The position numbers and the translations under genes are program-made. A model generated the notes under the pieces. It was not told the origin of the DNA. It ran no database searches and was given only the letters and a program-made list of their open reading frames with translations. A DNA stretch of 64,000 nt from Cohnella baijiui (lineage in GTDB: Bacteria > Bacillota > Bacilli > Paenibacillales > Paenibacillaceae). Positions 33,377 through 44,123 of this stretch are shown piece by piece. The DNA lies in contig NZ_JAJFOW010000006.1 in assembly GCF_020731285.1 (NCBI RefSeq), forward strand, positions 62,001 to 126,000, written 5' to 3'. Each line of letters starts with the position of its first letter. Within the stretch, counting starts at the first letter, position 1.

Positions 33377-34798
33377 TTATTTCTTCGGAGCGACCGTATG
33401 GATCGGATGGCCGAGCGCGAGCTCCGCCGCGTCCATCGTAATCTCGCCGAGCGTCGGATGCGCGTGGATCGTGAGGGCGATGTCTTCGACCGTCGCGCCC
33501 ATTTCGATCGCGAGGCCCAGCTCGGCGATCATGTTCGAGGCTTCGACGCCGGCGATTTGCGCGCCCAGGACGAGGCCCGTATCGGCGTCGGAGATGATCT
33601 TCATGAAGCCGTCGGCGCCGCCCAGCGTCACTGCGCGGCCGTTGCCGCCGAACGGGAACTTGCTGGACTTGGCGTTATGGCCTTTTTCCTTCGCTTCCTT
33701 CTCGGTGTAGCCGACGCTCGCGCATTCCGGATCGGTGAACGCGACGGCCGGGATGCACTTGTAGTCGACCTTGGACGGCAGTCCCGCAATCGCCTCGGCG
33801 GCGACCTTCGCTTCGTACGAAGCTTTGTGCGCCAACGCCGCGCCCGGGACGATGTCGCCGATCGCGAAGATGTGCGGGATGCTCGTGCGGCATTGATCGT
33901 CGACTTCGACGAGGCCGCGGTCGGTCAGCTTGATGCCGATCAGGTCGAGGCCAAGCTCTCCGTCCGTATTCGGACGGCGGCCGACGGTGACGAGCAGATA
34001 GTCCGCCGTGACGGACTTCGTCTCGCCGCCGACTTCATAGGTGACGGTAACGTCTTTGTCGGACTGCTCTGCGCTTTTCGCGAGCGCGCCGGTGACGATC
34101 TCGACTTTGTTTTTCTTCAGCTTCTTCACGACGAGCTGGCTCATGTCCTTGTCGAAGCCGGGCAGGATCGTGTCGGCGCCTTCGAGGATCGTGATCTCGG
34201 TGCCGAACTTCGCGTACATCTGGCCGAGCTCGGCGCCGATGTAGCCGCCGCCGATGACGACGAGGCTCTTCGGCACTTCCGGCAGGGACAGCGCTTCGGT
34301 CGAAGACAGGATGCGGCCGCCGAACGGGAACGGCTTCAGCTCGATCGGGCGGGAGCCCGTCGCGATGATGCAGTTCTTGAAGCGGTAGCGCGGCGCTTCT
34401 TGATCGTTGAACAGACGGGCTTCGTGTTCGTTGATGAACATGACTTCGCCTTGGAACAATTGCACCTTGTTCGCTTTGAGCAGCATCTCGACGCCGCTCG
34501 TCATCTTGTTAACAACGGAGCCCTTGTATTCTTGCACTTTGCCGAAGTCGACGCCGACGTTGTCCGCGGACAGGCCGTAATCGGCCGCGTGCAGCATCGA
34601 TTCGTAGTGGTGAGCGGCGTTAATGAGCGCCTTCGACGGGATGCAGCCGACGTTCAGGCAGACGCCGCCGAATTTGCCTTTGTCCGCGATGATGACTTTT
34701 TGTCCGAGCTGAGCGGCGCGGATCGCCGCAACGTAACCGCCGGGACCTGCTCCGATTACTAATGTGTCGATGTCCAGAGAAGCGTCTCCTACTACCAT
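33377..34798 (-). CDS. lpdA: Dihydrolipoyl dehydrogenase (E3)
   Basis: The 473-residue flavoprotein has the FAD motif [12 protein letters not shown], redox-active CLNVGC (Cys47/Cys52), the NAD motif [11 protein letters not shown], and a C-terminal HAHPTLGE with the catalytic His-Glu. It reoxidises the lipoyl groups of E2 with NAD+. It is the last gene of the pdhA-pdhB-pdhC-lpdA operon; its ribosome binding site GGAGGTG is at the very end of pdhC, so translation is coupled. Confidence 0.96.
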   Translation of the reverse strand: MVVGDASLDIDTLVIGAGPGGYVAAIRAAQLGQKVIIADKGKFGGVCLNVGCIPSKALINAAHHYESMLHAADYGLSADNVGVDFGKVQEYKGSVVNKMTSGVEMLLKANKVQLFQGEVMFINEHEARLFNDQEAPRYRFKNCIIATGSRPIELKPFPFGGRILSSTEALSLPEVPKSLVVIGGGYIGAELGQMYAKFGTEITILEGADTILPGFDKDMSQLVVKKLKKNKVEIVTGALAKSAEQSDKDVTVTYEVGGETKSVTADYLLVTVGRRPNTDGELGLDLIGIKLTDRGLVEVDDQCRTSIPHIFAIGDIVPGAALAHKASYEAKVAAEAIAGLPSKVDYKCIPAVAFTDPECASVGYTEKEAKEKGHNAKSSKFPFGGNGRAVTLGGADGFMKIISDADTGLVLGAQIAGVEASNMIAELGLAIEMGATVEDIALTIHAHPTLGEITMDAAELALGHPIHTVAPKK

Positions 34799-34801
34799 CG
34801 A

Positions 34802-36148
34802 TTACACCTCCATGACGAGCAGCTCGGGATCGGCGAGCAGCTGTTTAATGTAGTTAAGGAAATTCTGGCCCGTGGCGCCGTCGACGATCCGGTGGTCGAA
34901 GCTGAGGCTCAGCGCCATGACGGATGCCGCGACGATTTCGCCGTTTTTGATGACCGGCTTCTCGGAGATGCGGCCGGTGCCGAGGATTGCGACTTCCGGG
35001 AAGTTCAGGAGCGGCGTGAAGAACATGCCGCCCGCGGAGCCGATGTTCGTGATGGAGATCGTGCTTCCGCGCATCTCGTTCGGCGAGAGCTTGCCGTCGC
35101 GGCCGCGAACGGCCAGGTCGCGAATTTCGTTCGCGACGGTCCAGATGTTTTTGCGGTCGACGTCGAAGACGACCGGCACGAGAAGGCCGTTGTCCGTATC
35201 GGTCGCGATGCCGATGTTGTAGTACTTCTTATAGACGATTTCGTTCGCCGCTTCGTCGATCATCGCGTTCATAGCCGGGAACTCGCGGCAGGCCGCGACC
35301 AGCGCCTTGACGATGAACGGAAGGTACGTCAGCTTGACGCCTTTCTTCTCGGCGACCGGCTTCGCGCGGGCGCGGAGCGCAACGAGTGCGGTGACGTCCA
35401 CTTCGTCCAGAAGGGTAACGTGCGGCGCGGTGTACGCCGATTTGACCATCGCGTTCGCGATCGCCTTGCGAACGCCCTTGAACGGCACACGCTCTTCTAC
35501 GCCAGGGCCGGCTTGCGCGGCGCGGGCCGCAGGCGCGGCTGCAGACGCTTGTCCGGCTGCCGCAGGCGCTTCTGCCGCCGCTTCCGCCTTCGGCGCGCCG
35601 CCGCTGGCGAAGCCAAGCACGTCTTCGCGGGTGATGCGGCCGTTTTTGCCGGTGCCGCCGACTTCGGCGATATTGACGCCCTTCTCGCGGGCGAGCTTGC
35701 GGACGCTAGGCGTCGCAAGGACAGGACCGCCGGCTGCCGGCTTCGATTCGGCTGCGGGCTTGGACTCGCCCGCCGTTTGCGCGGCCGGCGCTTCGGCTGC
35801 GGGCGCTTGAGCCGGCTGACCCTTCGTGTCCGCGCCGCCGGTCGCCGCGTTGCCGCCGCCGTTGTCGGTGCCGTGGCTTTCGGCGTGCGGCTGCTCCGGC
35901 AGCTCGCCTTCCGCTTCGATGACGGCGACAACTTCGCCTACGCGCATCGTCTGGCCGTCCTTGGCGAACACTTCGAGCACTTTGCCATTGACCGGGCAGG
36001 GCACTTCCATGATCGCCTTGTCGTTCTGTACTTCCATCAAAATATCTTCGTCCGTAACCGCTTGGCCGGGCGCGATGTGCATCTTGACGATCTCGCCTTC
36101 GTGCAGCCCTTCGCCAAGCTCGGGGAACCGGTATTCGAATCTTGCCAC
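34802..36148 (-). CDS. pdhC: Pyruvate dehydrogenase complex E2, dihydrolipoamide acetyltransferase
   Basis: The 448-residue protein has one lipoyl domain (lipoyl-lysine Lys44 in [10 protein letters not shown]), an Ala/Pro-rich linker (about 85-140), the peripheral subunit binding domain ([16 protein letters not shown], about 143-180), and the catalytic acyltransferase domain with HRIVDG near His419. It forms the icosahedral core of the complex. It is preceded by pdhB and followed immediately by lpdA. Confidence 0.95.
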   Translation of the reverse strand: MARFEYRFPELGEGLHEGEIVKMHIAPGQAVTDEDILMEVQNDKAIMEVPCPVNGKVLEVFAKDGQTMRVGEVVAVIEAEGELPEQPHAESHGTDNGGGNAATGGADTKGQPAQAPAAEAPAAQTAGESKPAAESKPAAGGPVLATPSVRKLAREKGVNIAEVGGTGKNGRITREDVLGFASGGAPKAEAAAEAPAAAGQASAAAPAARAAQAGPGVEERVPFKGVRKAIANAMVKSAYTAPHVTLLDEVDVTALVALRARAKPVAEKKGVKLTYLPFIVKALVAACREFPAMNAMIDEAANEIVYKKYYNIGIATDTDNGLLVPVVFDVDRKNIWTVANEIRDLAVRGRDGKLSPNEMRGSTISITNIGSAGGMFFTPLLNFPEVAILGTGRISEKPVIKNGEIVAASVMALSLSFDHRIVDGATGQNFLNYIKQLLADPELLVMEV

Positions 36149-36168
36149 TTGACCTACCTCCTGTCCAC

Positions 36169-37146
36169 TTAGAACTGCATCACTTGGTTAACGGTCTTCA
36201 CGATGCGCGCCGGCGTAGGCAGCCAGGAGTCCTCGATGAGGGCGAACGGATAGACGGTATCCGGTCCGGCGCAGCGAAGCACGGGCGCTTCCAGATGCAG
36301 GATCGCTTTTTCGTTGATTTGGGCGATGATTTCGGCGGCAGCGCCGGACGTCTTTTGCGCTTCTTGCACGACGATCGCGCGATTCGTCTTTTCGATCGAA
36401 GCGACGATCGTGTCGATATCGAGCGGGAGCAGCGTGCGCAGGTCGATGACCTCGGCGGATACGCCGTTCTTCTCCAGTTCTTCGGCCGCTTTCATCGCGG
36501 TATGAACCATGAGGCCGTAAGCGATGATGGTGACGTCCTTGCCCTCTCTGACGACTTTTGCCTTGCCGATCGGGACGGTGTATTCGCCTTCCGGCACTTC
36601 GTCGCGGAACGCGCGGTACAGATTCAGGTGCTCCATGAAGAAGACCGGATCGTTGTCGCGGATCGCGGAGATGAGGAGCCCCTTCGCGTCGGCCGGATTC
36701 GAAGGCACGATCACCTTGATGCCCGGCGTCTGGATGGCCAGGCCTTCGAGCGAGTCGGTGTGCAACTCGGCCGCTTTGACGCCGCCGCCGAACGGCGTGC
36801 GGAAAACGATCGGCGCGTTGTAGCGGCCGCCGGAACGGTAGCGCATGCGGGCGGCTTGTACGAACATTTGATCCAATGCTTCATAAATAAATCCGACGAA
36901 CTGGATTTCCGCGATCGGGCGGAAGCCTTGGATGCCGAGGCCGACGGCCAAGCCGCCGATGGCGGATTCGGCGAGCGGCGTGTCGAACACGCGCTGCTCG
37001 CCGAACTCCGCTTGCAATCCTTCCGTTGCGCGGAAGACGCCGCCGACCTTGCCGACGTCTTCCCCGAAAATCAGCACGTTCGGGTCGCGCTTCAGTTCGA
37101 CCCGCATCGCGTCCTTAATCGCCTCAATCATATTCATTTGCGCCAT
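36169..37146 (-). CDS. pdhB: Pyruvate dehydrogenase E1 component, beta subunit
   Basis: The 325-residue protein has the transketolase-like pyrimidine domain typical of E1-beta ([39 protein letters not shown]) and the C-terminal domain ([20 protein letters not shown]). With pdhA it forms the thiamine-diphosphate heterotetramer that decarboxylates pyruvate. It starts 51 bases after the end of pdhA and ends 20 bases before pdhC. Confidence 0.95.
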   Translation of the reverse strand: MAQMNMIEAIKDAMRVELKRDPNVLIFGEDVGKVGGVFRATEGLQAEFGEQRVFDTPLAESAIGGLAVGLGIQGFRPIAEIQFVGFIYEALDQMFVQAARMRYRSGGRYNAPIVFRTPFGGGVKAAELHTDSLEGLAIQTPGIKVIVPSNPADAKGLLISAIRDNDPVFFMEHLNLYRAFRDEVPEGEYTVPIGKAKVVREGKDVTIIAYGLMVHTAMKAAEELEKNGVSAEVIDLRTLLPLDIDTIVASIEKTNRAIVVQEAQKTSGAAAEIIAQINEKAILHLEAPVLRCAGPDTVYPFALIEDSWLPTPARIVKTVNQVMQF

Positions 37147-37197
37147 GCTGTGAACTCTCTCCCATCTATGGATTGTCAGCCGTATCGTCCGTTCTCT

Positions 37198-38313
<1,116 letters not shown>

Positions 38314-38350
38314 TCATGAATTGTGGAAGAGGGGTTTCTGTTATAGAATT

Positions 38351-38380
38351 ATTATAGCTCTGTTTGATTGGTTTGGTCAA
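38351..38380 (-). promoter_or_regulatory. Sigma-A promoter of the pdh operon
   Basis: On the minus strand TTGACC (38380-38375), an 18-base spacer, and TATAAT (38356-38351) stand 53 bases before the pdhA start. Near-consensus, consistent with strong constitutive expression. Confidence 0.78.
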
Positions 38381-38572
38381 AGCAAAAAAGGCTTTATGAT
38401 TGATTTTTTAGCGTTTGACCGACCACTTTGTTTGTAGTACAGGGCATAGGTTTTGATATAACACAGTAATACAAAATGCATGGCCGAACATACTCCGCCA
38501 GCGGGCGAAGCCGTCCATTCCATGGTTTGCCCATGCCGGAGGGTTGCCATACCCGAATCCCTTGGAGAGAGG

Positions 38573-39328
38573 ATGTCCCCATTGACCCCTGATCAGCCGG
38601 TCCGCCGCACCGTCGTGAAGCACCAAATTCCCAGCGCCCGCTTGGCGTCTGGCGAAAGATCCGTTCGATTGTATTTACCCCCGGACTACCGGGATGACGT
38701 CGCGTATCCCGTCGTTTACTGCCAGGACGGAGAAGATTTCTTCAATTTCGGACGCGTCGCTACGATCGCTCACGAGCGCATCGCGGGCGGCGTCTGGGAG
38801 CCGTTCGTCATCGTCGGCGTCGACGTCGACAAAAAAGTCCGGACCGAAGAGTATCAGCCGGGCAGCGAGCGGCACGAAGCGTACCTTTCCTTCTGGATGG
38901 AAGAGCTGGTCCCGTACGTCGAAAGCCGATACAGCGTGCGCCGGGACCCGACCGGCCGCCTGCTCGCCGGCGATTCGCTCGGCGGCGCGGTCAGCCTATC
39001 CATCGCGCTGCGCCATCCGGAGGCGTTCACCCGCATCCTCTCGCTTTCCGGCGCCTACTACGACGCGTCGATCCGTCAGATCCAACAGGCGGCCGACCTG
39101 TCGCATTTGGCGCTGTGGATGATCGTCGGCCTGCAGGAAACCGCCTACCAAACGGACCACGGCACCTTCAACTTCGTCGAGCTGAATCGCATGGCCCGCC
39201 GCCTGCTCGAGCGCAAGGGCGCCTACATCGATTATCGGGAAAAGAACGGCGAGCACAAATGGGGCTTTTGGCAGACCGAGCTGCCGGAAGCGCTCGGCGC
39301 GTTCCTCGGCCCGGAAGCCCATATGTAA
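38573..39328 (+). CDS. Alpha/beta hydrolase esterase (Fes/YuiI-like)
   Basis: The 251-residue protein has the nucleophile elbow GDSLGG, an oxyanion stretch YPVVYCQDGEDFFNFG, and a C-terminal His in NGEHKWGFWQ. It resembles enterochelin esterase and YuiI-type esterases. No signal peptide. The start at 38573 is preceded by GGAGAGAGG. It is divergent from pdhA and convergent with the 178-residue gene. Confidence 0.88.
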   Translation: MSPLTPDQPVRRTVVKHQIPSARLASGERSVRLYLPPDYRDDVAYPVVYCQDGEDFFNFGRVATIAHERIAGGVWEPFVIVGVDVDKKVRTEEYQPGSERHEAYLSFWMEELVPYVESRYSVRRDPTGRLLAGDSLGGAVSLSIALRHPEAFTRILSLSGAYYDASIRQIQQAADLSHLALWMIVGLQETAYQTDHGTFNFVELNRMARRLLERKGAYIDYREKNGEHKWGFWQTELPEALGAFLGPEAHM

Positions 39329-39370
39329 TTGGCCGTCCCAACGAGAACTCGAAGTCCCTTCAGCGCAAAA

Positions 39371-39414
39371 AACCTCCGATTCCGCTTGAACTTGCGGTTC
39401 GGAGGTTTCGTTTT
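39371..39414 (+). terminator. Terminator after the esterase gene
   Basis: AACCTCCGA (39371-39379) pairs with TCGGAGGTT (39399-39407), followed by TCGTTTTT. On the minus strand AAAAAA precedes it in the plus sense, so it can also serve the convergent gene. Confidence 0.8.
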
Positions 39415-39431
39415 TACGCGGCATCCAAAAG

Positions 39432-39968
39432 CTATTCCCCGTTCGGCCCGCGCCGCGGGAATAGCCTTTCCGTTTCTTCGAGCAGGCGCCGCACGTCCGC
39501 TTCGTCGGGACTGCCGTTCTGACGGAACGCGAGCAGCTTGTCGCGAAGCGTTAGCGCCGCCGCCTCGTAAGCCGGCGCATCCGCCGCGGCGCCGTCCGGG
39601 TCGTACCAGACGTAGCCTCCGCCCGGGCCGTTGCGCAAATAAGCGGCGCGCCATTCTTCGGGATACGCCGGCCACGACTCGCCCAGGGCGATCGAAATGA
39701 CGTCGTCGTGCGCCAACGGAAGCAGATGATGGTACTGTTCCTCCGCCCCGCCCCCGGCCACGTTCAGATGGCGTACGGCATAATGGAGATAATGCTCGCC
39801 GGTGAGGTCATCCTTCAGGAGACGGTACATTTCGTGTTCCCGTTCGGCCAGCGCCTTCACTTCCGCGAGGCGTTCGGCCAACAGCGTCTCCGGAACGAGC
39901 TTCAGAGACGAGAGGGGCTCGCCTGCCCCCGCTCCCTCGCCGGAGCTTTCGAATCGGTCGATCGGCAT
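39432..39968 (-). CDS. Hypothetical protein, 178 residues, helical
   Basis: The product is helical and acidic, with EREHEMYRLLKDDLTGEHYL and AEEQYHHLLPLAHDDVISI, and no membrane segment or known catalytic motif. The start at 39968 follows GGAAAGGCGG. It is the last gene of a group with LMW phosphatase and the TRIC-type channel, 22 bases after the phosphatase. No family is recognised. Confidence 0.68.
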   Translation of the reverse strand: MPIDRFESSGEGAGAGEPLSSLKLVPETLLAERLAEVKALAEREHEMYRLLKDDLTGEHYLHYAVRHLNVAGGGAEEQYHHLLPLAHDDVISIALGESWPAYPEEWRAAYLRNGPGGGYVWYDPDGAAADAPAYEAAALTLRDKLLAFRQNGSPDEADVRRLLEETERLFPRRGPNGE

Positions 39969-39990
39969 CGTCGCTTCGCCGCCTTTCCTT

Positions 39991-40464
39991 TTATCCCGCC
40001 AGACGCGGGCGAATGCGCTCGAGCAGCAGGTCGCAGCCGGCGCTCACCAGCGCGTACGTCTCTTCGAAATCTCCCGTATAGTACGGATCCGGCACGTCCT
40101 GGAGGACGCTGTCCGGCACGATCGACAGCAGGCGGATGACTTCCGCCTTGGCGTCGTTCCCGACGACGGCGCGAATGTCGCGCTCGTTGTTCGCGTCCAT
40201 CGCGACGATCAGATCGAAGGCGTCCCCGTCCCCCGGTTGGAGCTGACGCGCGCACATGCCCTCATAAGAGATGCTTTTGCCGTCCAGCAGCCTGCGCGTC
40301 CCTTCATGAGGCGGCTTGCCGATGTGCCAGTCTCCCGTCCCGGCCGAATCGGCTTCGATCGCATCCGCCAATCCGGCGGCGCGCACCCTTTCCCGGAAGA
40401 CGGCTTCCGCCATCGGAGAACGGCAGATGTTGCCGAGACAAACGAACAATACACGATAAGGCAT
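39991..40464 (-). CDS. Low-molecular-weight protein-tyrosine phosphatase
   Basis: The 157-residue protein begins MPYRVLFVCLGNICRSPMAE; CLGNICRS is the P-loop C(X)5RS, with catalytic Cys9 and Arg15. The general acid Asp is in the DPYY motif near residue 128. It removes phosphate from Tyr or Arg. The start at 40464 is two bases after the stop of the TRIC-like gene, so the two are coupled. Larger open frames fusing both are out-of-frame artefacts. Confidence 0.93.
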   Translation of the reverse strand: MPYRVLFVCLGNICRSPMAEAVFRERVRAAGLADAIEADSAGTGDWHIGKPPHEGTRRLLDGKSISYEGMCARQLQPGDGDAFDLIVAMDANNERDIRAVVGNDAKAEVIRLLSIVPDSVLQDVPDPYYTGDFEETYALVSAGCDLLLERIRPRLAG

Positions 40465-40466
40465 CG

Positions 40467-41132
40467 TTACATGACACTCCCGTCTTTGGCGCTGCCCGTC
40501 TGCACGTATTTCCGGCGCGGCAGCTTCCATTTGTAATGAACCGACAGCATGCGAAACAGAACGGTCAGGACGAACAGGACGATCAGCTCCCAAGTCGCCT
40601 TGAGCTCCCCGAGGCCGACGGCGAGCCCCGCCGCCAGCGCCCAGACCGCGTAAATTTCGTCCCGTAGCACGAGCGGCTTGCGTCCCGCCATGATGTCCCG
40701 GATCATCCCTCCCCCGATGCCGGTCAGCATCGCGGCCACCATGACGGCGCTGGCCGGCAGCTTGGCGTTCACGGCGTACATCGCGCCTTGGATGGCGAAC
40801 GCCGCCAGGCCGATCGCATCGAAGAACGCTTCGCTCCGCTTCCAATGATGAATCCAAGCCATCGGCAACACGAAGACGATGAGGATGGCGATCCCCGCCG
40901 TTTTCAAAAACAGCCCTTGGCTCCAAAGCGAAGTGACGGGCACGCCGATCAGCAGGTTGCGGACAACCCCGCCTCCGAACGCCGTCACGAGCCCGAGCAC
41001 GAAGACGCCGAGAATATCGTATTCTTCCTCCATGGCAACGATCGCGCCGCTCACGGCGAAAGCGATCGTGCCGATCAAGCTGAACAACTGGAACATATCC
41101 AGGTGATAAAGCGTCCAATGCAACGTCGACAA
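40467..41132 (-). CDS. TRIC/UPF0126 family membrane protein (YvgT-like)
   Basis: The 221-residue protein has seven predicted hydrophobic segments and the two internal-repeat signatures AFGGGVVRNLLIG and GIGGGMIRDIMAG characteristic of UPF0126 trimeric cation channels. A cytoplasmic basic tail (KWKLPRRKYVQTG) ends it. The start is uncertain: TTG at 41132 fits the frame, or ATG at 41096. Neither has a strong ribosome binding site. Confidence 0.88.
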   Translation of the reverse strand: MSTLHWTLYHLDMFQLFSLIGTIAFAVSGAIVAMEEEYDILGVFVLGLVTAFGGGVVRNLLIGVPVTSLWSQGLFLKTAGIAILIVFVLPMAWIHHWKRSEAFFDAIGLAAFAIQGAMYAVNAKLPASAVMVAAMLTGIGGGMIRDIMAGRKPLVLRDEIYAVWALAAGLAVGLGELKATWELIVLFVLTVLFRMLSVHYKWKLPRRKYVQTGSAKDGSVM

Positions 41133-41284
41133 CCCCCGAAGCTCAAATCAAACCTAATCCATTGTACCGATTGTCCGCGCCCTGCCGCAACGGTCATTTT
41201 TGGCGTCGCATCCCGTCCGAATACCCGCTATACTGGACCTATTGCAGATCTTGCGCCGTCTTGCGCATGGGAGGAACATCCGAT

Positions 41285-41938
41285 ATGACCGAAAGCCAAT
41301 ATCGGCGCGCCGTCATTCTCGCCGGCGGCAGCCTCGGGCCGTGGAGCTTGGCGCACATCCGGCCGGACGACTATTTGATCGGTGCCGACCGCGGCGCCGC
41401 CTTCCTCGTCGAGCACGGCTATACGCCGAACCTGGCGCTCGGCGACTTCGATTCGGTCGACGAAGCCGAGCTGGCCGCCGTCCGGAGCCGCGCCGAGCAT
41501 TTTCGGGGCTACGATGCCGTCGACAAAGACTGGACCGATACCGAGCTCGCGCTGCGCGAAGCGCTCGATCGCGGCTATCGCGACATCGTGGTGCTCGGCG
41601 GACTCGGCACCCGATTCGACCATAGCTTGGCGAACGTCCACCTTCTCGCCGTCGCGCTGGAGGAGGGCGCGACGGCGAGACTCGTCGACGCCCACAACGA
41701 GATCCGCCTCCTGGCCGACCGGTGCCGGCTGGAGGCGGATGAGCGCTATCCGTATGTCTCGCTGCTGCCGCTGACCCTCGAAGTGACCGGCGTGACCCTG
41801 ACGGGCTTCGCCTACCCGCTGACGGACGCGACGCTGAAGCTCGGCATGACGCTCGGCATCAGCAACCGGCTCTCCGCGGCTAGCGGGGATGTCGAGATCA
41901 GCAGCGGCCGGCTTCTCGTCATCCGCAGTCGCGACTAA
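41285..41938 (+). CDS. thiN: Thiamine pyrophosphokinase
   Basis: The 217-residue protein has GADRGAAFL, LALGDFDSVD, DKDWTDTELA and LGTRFDHSLAN, the conserved acidic and basic residues of thiamine pyrophosphokinase, and a C-terminal LKLGMTLGISNRLS. It makes thiamine diphosphate from thiamine and ATP, needed by the pyruvate dehydrogenase and 2-oxoacid oxidoreductase in this window. GGGAGGA is nine bases before the start. Its TAA stop overlaps the stop of the convergent hydrolase gene (41935-41938). Confidence 0.93.
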   Translation: MTESQYRRAVILAGGSLGPWSLAHIRPDDYLIGADRGAAFLVEHGYTPNLALGDFDSVDEAELAAVRSRAEHFRGYDAVDKDWTDTELALREALDRGYRDIVVLGGLGTRFDHSLANVHLLAVALEEGATARLVDAHNEIRLLADRCRLEADERYPYVSLLPLTLEVTGVTLTGFAYPLTDATLKLGMTLGISNRLSAASGDVEISSGRLLVIRSRD

Positions 41939-42711
41939 ACCGTCAGGACAAGCCCGGCATGCGCGAAACGCACCCGAGGCGGCAGCGCGTAATCCCGCCG
42001 CACGTCGATATCGTGGGACAAGTGCGTAAAAACGGCCGAGGGGACGCCCAACTCCTCGAGCAGCGCCAGCCCCTCGACGACGTCGTACAATGAGCGCGTC
42101 TCCTTCGGAAACGGCTCCCGGTAGTAGCTCGTGCCGAGCACGAGCAGCGACAAGCCCCGCAGCGGGGCTTTTTGCGTTTCGGTCAAATCGATCGAATCGG
42201 GACAATACGCCCAAGAGACGCCTCTCGTCCGATCGTCGAATCGGTAGGCGTAAGCATAGCCGTTCTTGCCGTGGTTCACCTTCCACGTTCGAATGTCCCA
42301 ATTGCCGTAAGACATTCCCGCATCGTTGGGCGTCGACAGCAGCCGGCTGCCGATCCAGGGGAACCGCTCGGCCGCTTCCGCGAGCACTTCAGCCGGTCCG
42401 TACAGACGCGCCGTCTCCCGGCGCCAGCGGCAGGCGTCCGCCCATTCGGCCAATCCTCCGATATGGTCGAAATGCGCGTGAGTGAGCAATCCTTGCCGGA
42501 CCTGGCGCACGCCGAGCCGCTCCATCTGGGTGCGCCAGTCGGGACCGCAATCGACGAGCAGCGGCGCTTCTCCCTCCGCCTCGAGCCAAACCGACGACCG
42601 GAGCCGCGCGTTCGCGCCGGTCGTCCGCGCCTCCGAGCAGACGGGGCATTCGCAGTAAACCCGCGGCGTTCCCATCGAATCTCCGTTGCCCAGTATCGTA
42701 ATCTTCATCAT
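41935..42711 (-). CDS. Metallo-beta-lactamase-fold phosphodiesterase (PhnP-like)
   Basis: The 258-residue protein has the zinc-binding motif THAHFDHIGG, a Cys-rich N-terminal loop CECPVCSEA typical of PhnP, and FTHLSHDID near the C-terminus. PhnP-like enzymes hydrolyse cyclic phosphate or phosphodiester products. It starts at one of two tandem Met codons. Its stop codon overlaps that of thiN. It is the last gene of the GNAT/nitrilase group or a separate unit; spacing to the next gene is 40 bases. Confidence 0.88.
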   Translation of the reverse strand: MMKITILGNGDSMGTPRVYCECPVCSEARTTGANARLRSSVWLEAEGEAPLLVDCGPDWRTQMERLGVRQVRQGLLTHAHFDHIGGLAEWADACRWRRETARLYGPAEVLAEAAERFPWIGSRLLSTPNDAGMSYGNWDIRTWKVNHGKNGYAYAYRFDDRTRGVSWAYCPDSIDLTETQKAPLRGLSLLVLGTSYYREPFPKETRSLYDVVEGLALLEELGVPSAVFTHLSHDIDVRRDYALPPRVRFAHAGLVLTV

Positions 42712-42751
42712 TTCGCGTCGATCGCCCTTCCCCGTCGCAAGCCGGCCCGCG

Positions 42752-43426
42752 TCAAATCGGCAGCAGGTCGACCGCTTCGCGGGCTTCCAGCCGCGACATC
42801 ATGTCATGCCACTCCTGCGGCTTGTTGGGCAGCGCGGAATAATACCAGCGCAGGAAGCCGCTCGCAAGCGAAGCCGGGAGCGTCTCGCGGGACGCGTCCG
42901 TCGGGCGGAAGCAAAAGTCGAGCCCCCGCACGGCCTTGCCTTCATGGTCCCACGAAGGATGGACGTAATCGATGTCGAGCTTTTTGAAGCCAAGATGCGA
43001 CAGCACTTCCCGGCGGACGGCCGGATGCATCGGCGACACGCGCCCTTCGGGTGGGCCGGCAAGCGCCGGATCGTAGATTTCCGCGAACATGCCGAGCGAC
43101 GTCGTGCCGCTCTCCGCCTCCAGCCGGCGCAGATGGTCTTCCCGCTGCACGAGCAGGAACCGGCCGATGCCGAGCCCCGGCCGCCCTACGATCGTAAAGT
43201 CGGTCATGGCCGCCTGGAACTCCGGCCGGTACCGATACTCCGTCGCGCCGACGACCTCGTCGTCCAGAATGGCGACATAGACGTGGATGGTCGGATCGAG
43301 CAGCGGCTCTCTCCAAAGTTCGTAAGCCAGCACTTCCTCCGGCGGGAATACCTCCCCCATCAGCCGGTGCATTTTCGCAAAGTAGGGGTCGTCCGCCGAG
43401 GCGATTTTATGATAGATCAATGACAT
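42752..43426 (-). CDS. GNAT-like acetyltransferase
   Basis: The 224-residue protein has an acetyl-CoA-binding stretch resembling motif A, GLGIGRFLLVQRED, and YVAILDDEVVGATEYRYRPE as the beta4-type strand. The N-terminal MSLIYHKIASADDPYFAKMHRLMG is helical. The substrate is unknown. It begins three bases after the stop of the next GNAT gene and is probably in an operon with it and the nitrilase. Confidence 0.78.
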   Translation of the reverse strand: MSLIYHKIASADDPYFAKMHRLMGEVFPPEEVLAYELWREPLLDPTIHVYVAILDDEVVGATEYRYRPEFQAAMTDFTIVGRPGLGIGRFLLVQREDHLRRLEAESGTTSLGMFAEIYDPALAGPPEGRVSPMHPAVRREVLSHLGFKKLDIDYVHPSWDHEGKAVRGLDFCFRPTDASRETLPASLASGFLRWYYSALPNKPQEWHDMMSRLEAREAVDLLPI

Positions 43427-43429
43427 CGC

Positions 43430-44107
43430 TTATTCCTCCTCTTGTTGGGGTCCGATAAACGGATTGCGCCATTCCATCAGCGCCGCGTTCCCGCCCGATT
43501 CCTCGTCGTCCAGATAGTCGCGAACGACGCCGGCCGGAACGCGGCCGCAGCGCAGCATGAACGTCAGCACCGGATCCTTCCGGCGTCCTGCCGCGACTTC
43601 CGCGACGTATTGCTCCGGGGTCAGCTCCCCGGATGCCGCGCGATAGCCGGGCATTCGTCCCGCGCCAAGCAATCGGACGCATCCCAACTGAACGACGGTC
43701 TCGTACATGGACTGCATCAGCCATTTGCCCAGCCCGTACCGGCGGTAAGCCGGCCGCACGCACAGATCCGCGACGTACAGTGTGTCTCCATCCGGCTCAT
43801 GCGTTCCGATATACCCTTCGTCCGTCACCGAAGCCCAGTCGTGTCGGTCGCCCTCGCGAAACGTGCGGCGCAGCCCCGTCATCGAACCGACGATCCGGCC
43901 GTCCATCTCCGCGCAGAGCGCGCCTTCGGGAAACAAGGTTGCGTGAGCTTCGAGCTGCCGCTCGTTCCACCACAGCTCGGGCGGATACGGCGGCGGAAAG
44001 CTTTCCGCCTGCACCTCGATCAATCCCGCGAAGTCGCTCCGCCCATAGTTGCGGATCGTAGCGGCCGCCATCCGCTCCCCGTCCGTCACGTACAACGTCT
44101 TTCTCAT
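43430..44107 (-). CDS. GNAT acetyltransferase resembling the N-terminal half of a fused GNAT-nitrilase
   Basis: The 225-residue protein has IRNYGRSDFAGLIEVQAESF, RIVGSMTGLRRTF, LYVADLCVRPAYRRYGLGKW (acetyl-CoA motif A) and LGAGRMPGYRAASGELTPEQ with DPVLTFMLRCG. I recall the same order, including the MPGYR and DPVLTF motifs, in bifunctional GNAT/carbon-nitrogen hydrolase proteins. Here the nitrilase is a separate gene upstream with 16 bases between. The pair probably works together. The start at 44107 begins ATGAGAAAGACG with GGCGGGG-type site upstream. Confidence 0.85.
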   Translation of the reverse strand: MRKTLYVTDGERMAAATIRNYGRSDFAGLIEVQAESFPPPYPPELWWNERQLEAHATLFPEGALCAEMDGRIVGSMTGLRRTFREGDRHDWASVTDEGYIGTHEPDGDTLYVADLCVRPAYRRYGLGKWLMQSMYETVVQLGCVRLLGAGRMPGYRAASGELTPEQYVAEVAAGRRKDPVLTFMLRCGRVPAGVVRDYLDDEESGGNAALMEWRNPFIGPQQEEE

Positions 44108-44123
44108 CGCCCCGCCGCCTTTC

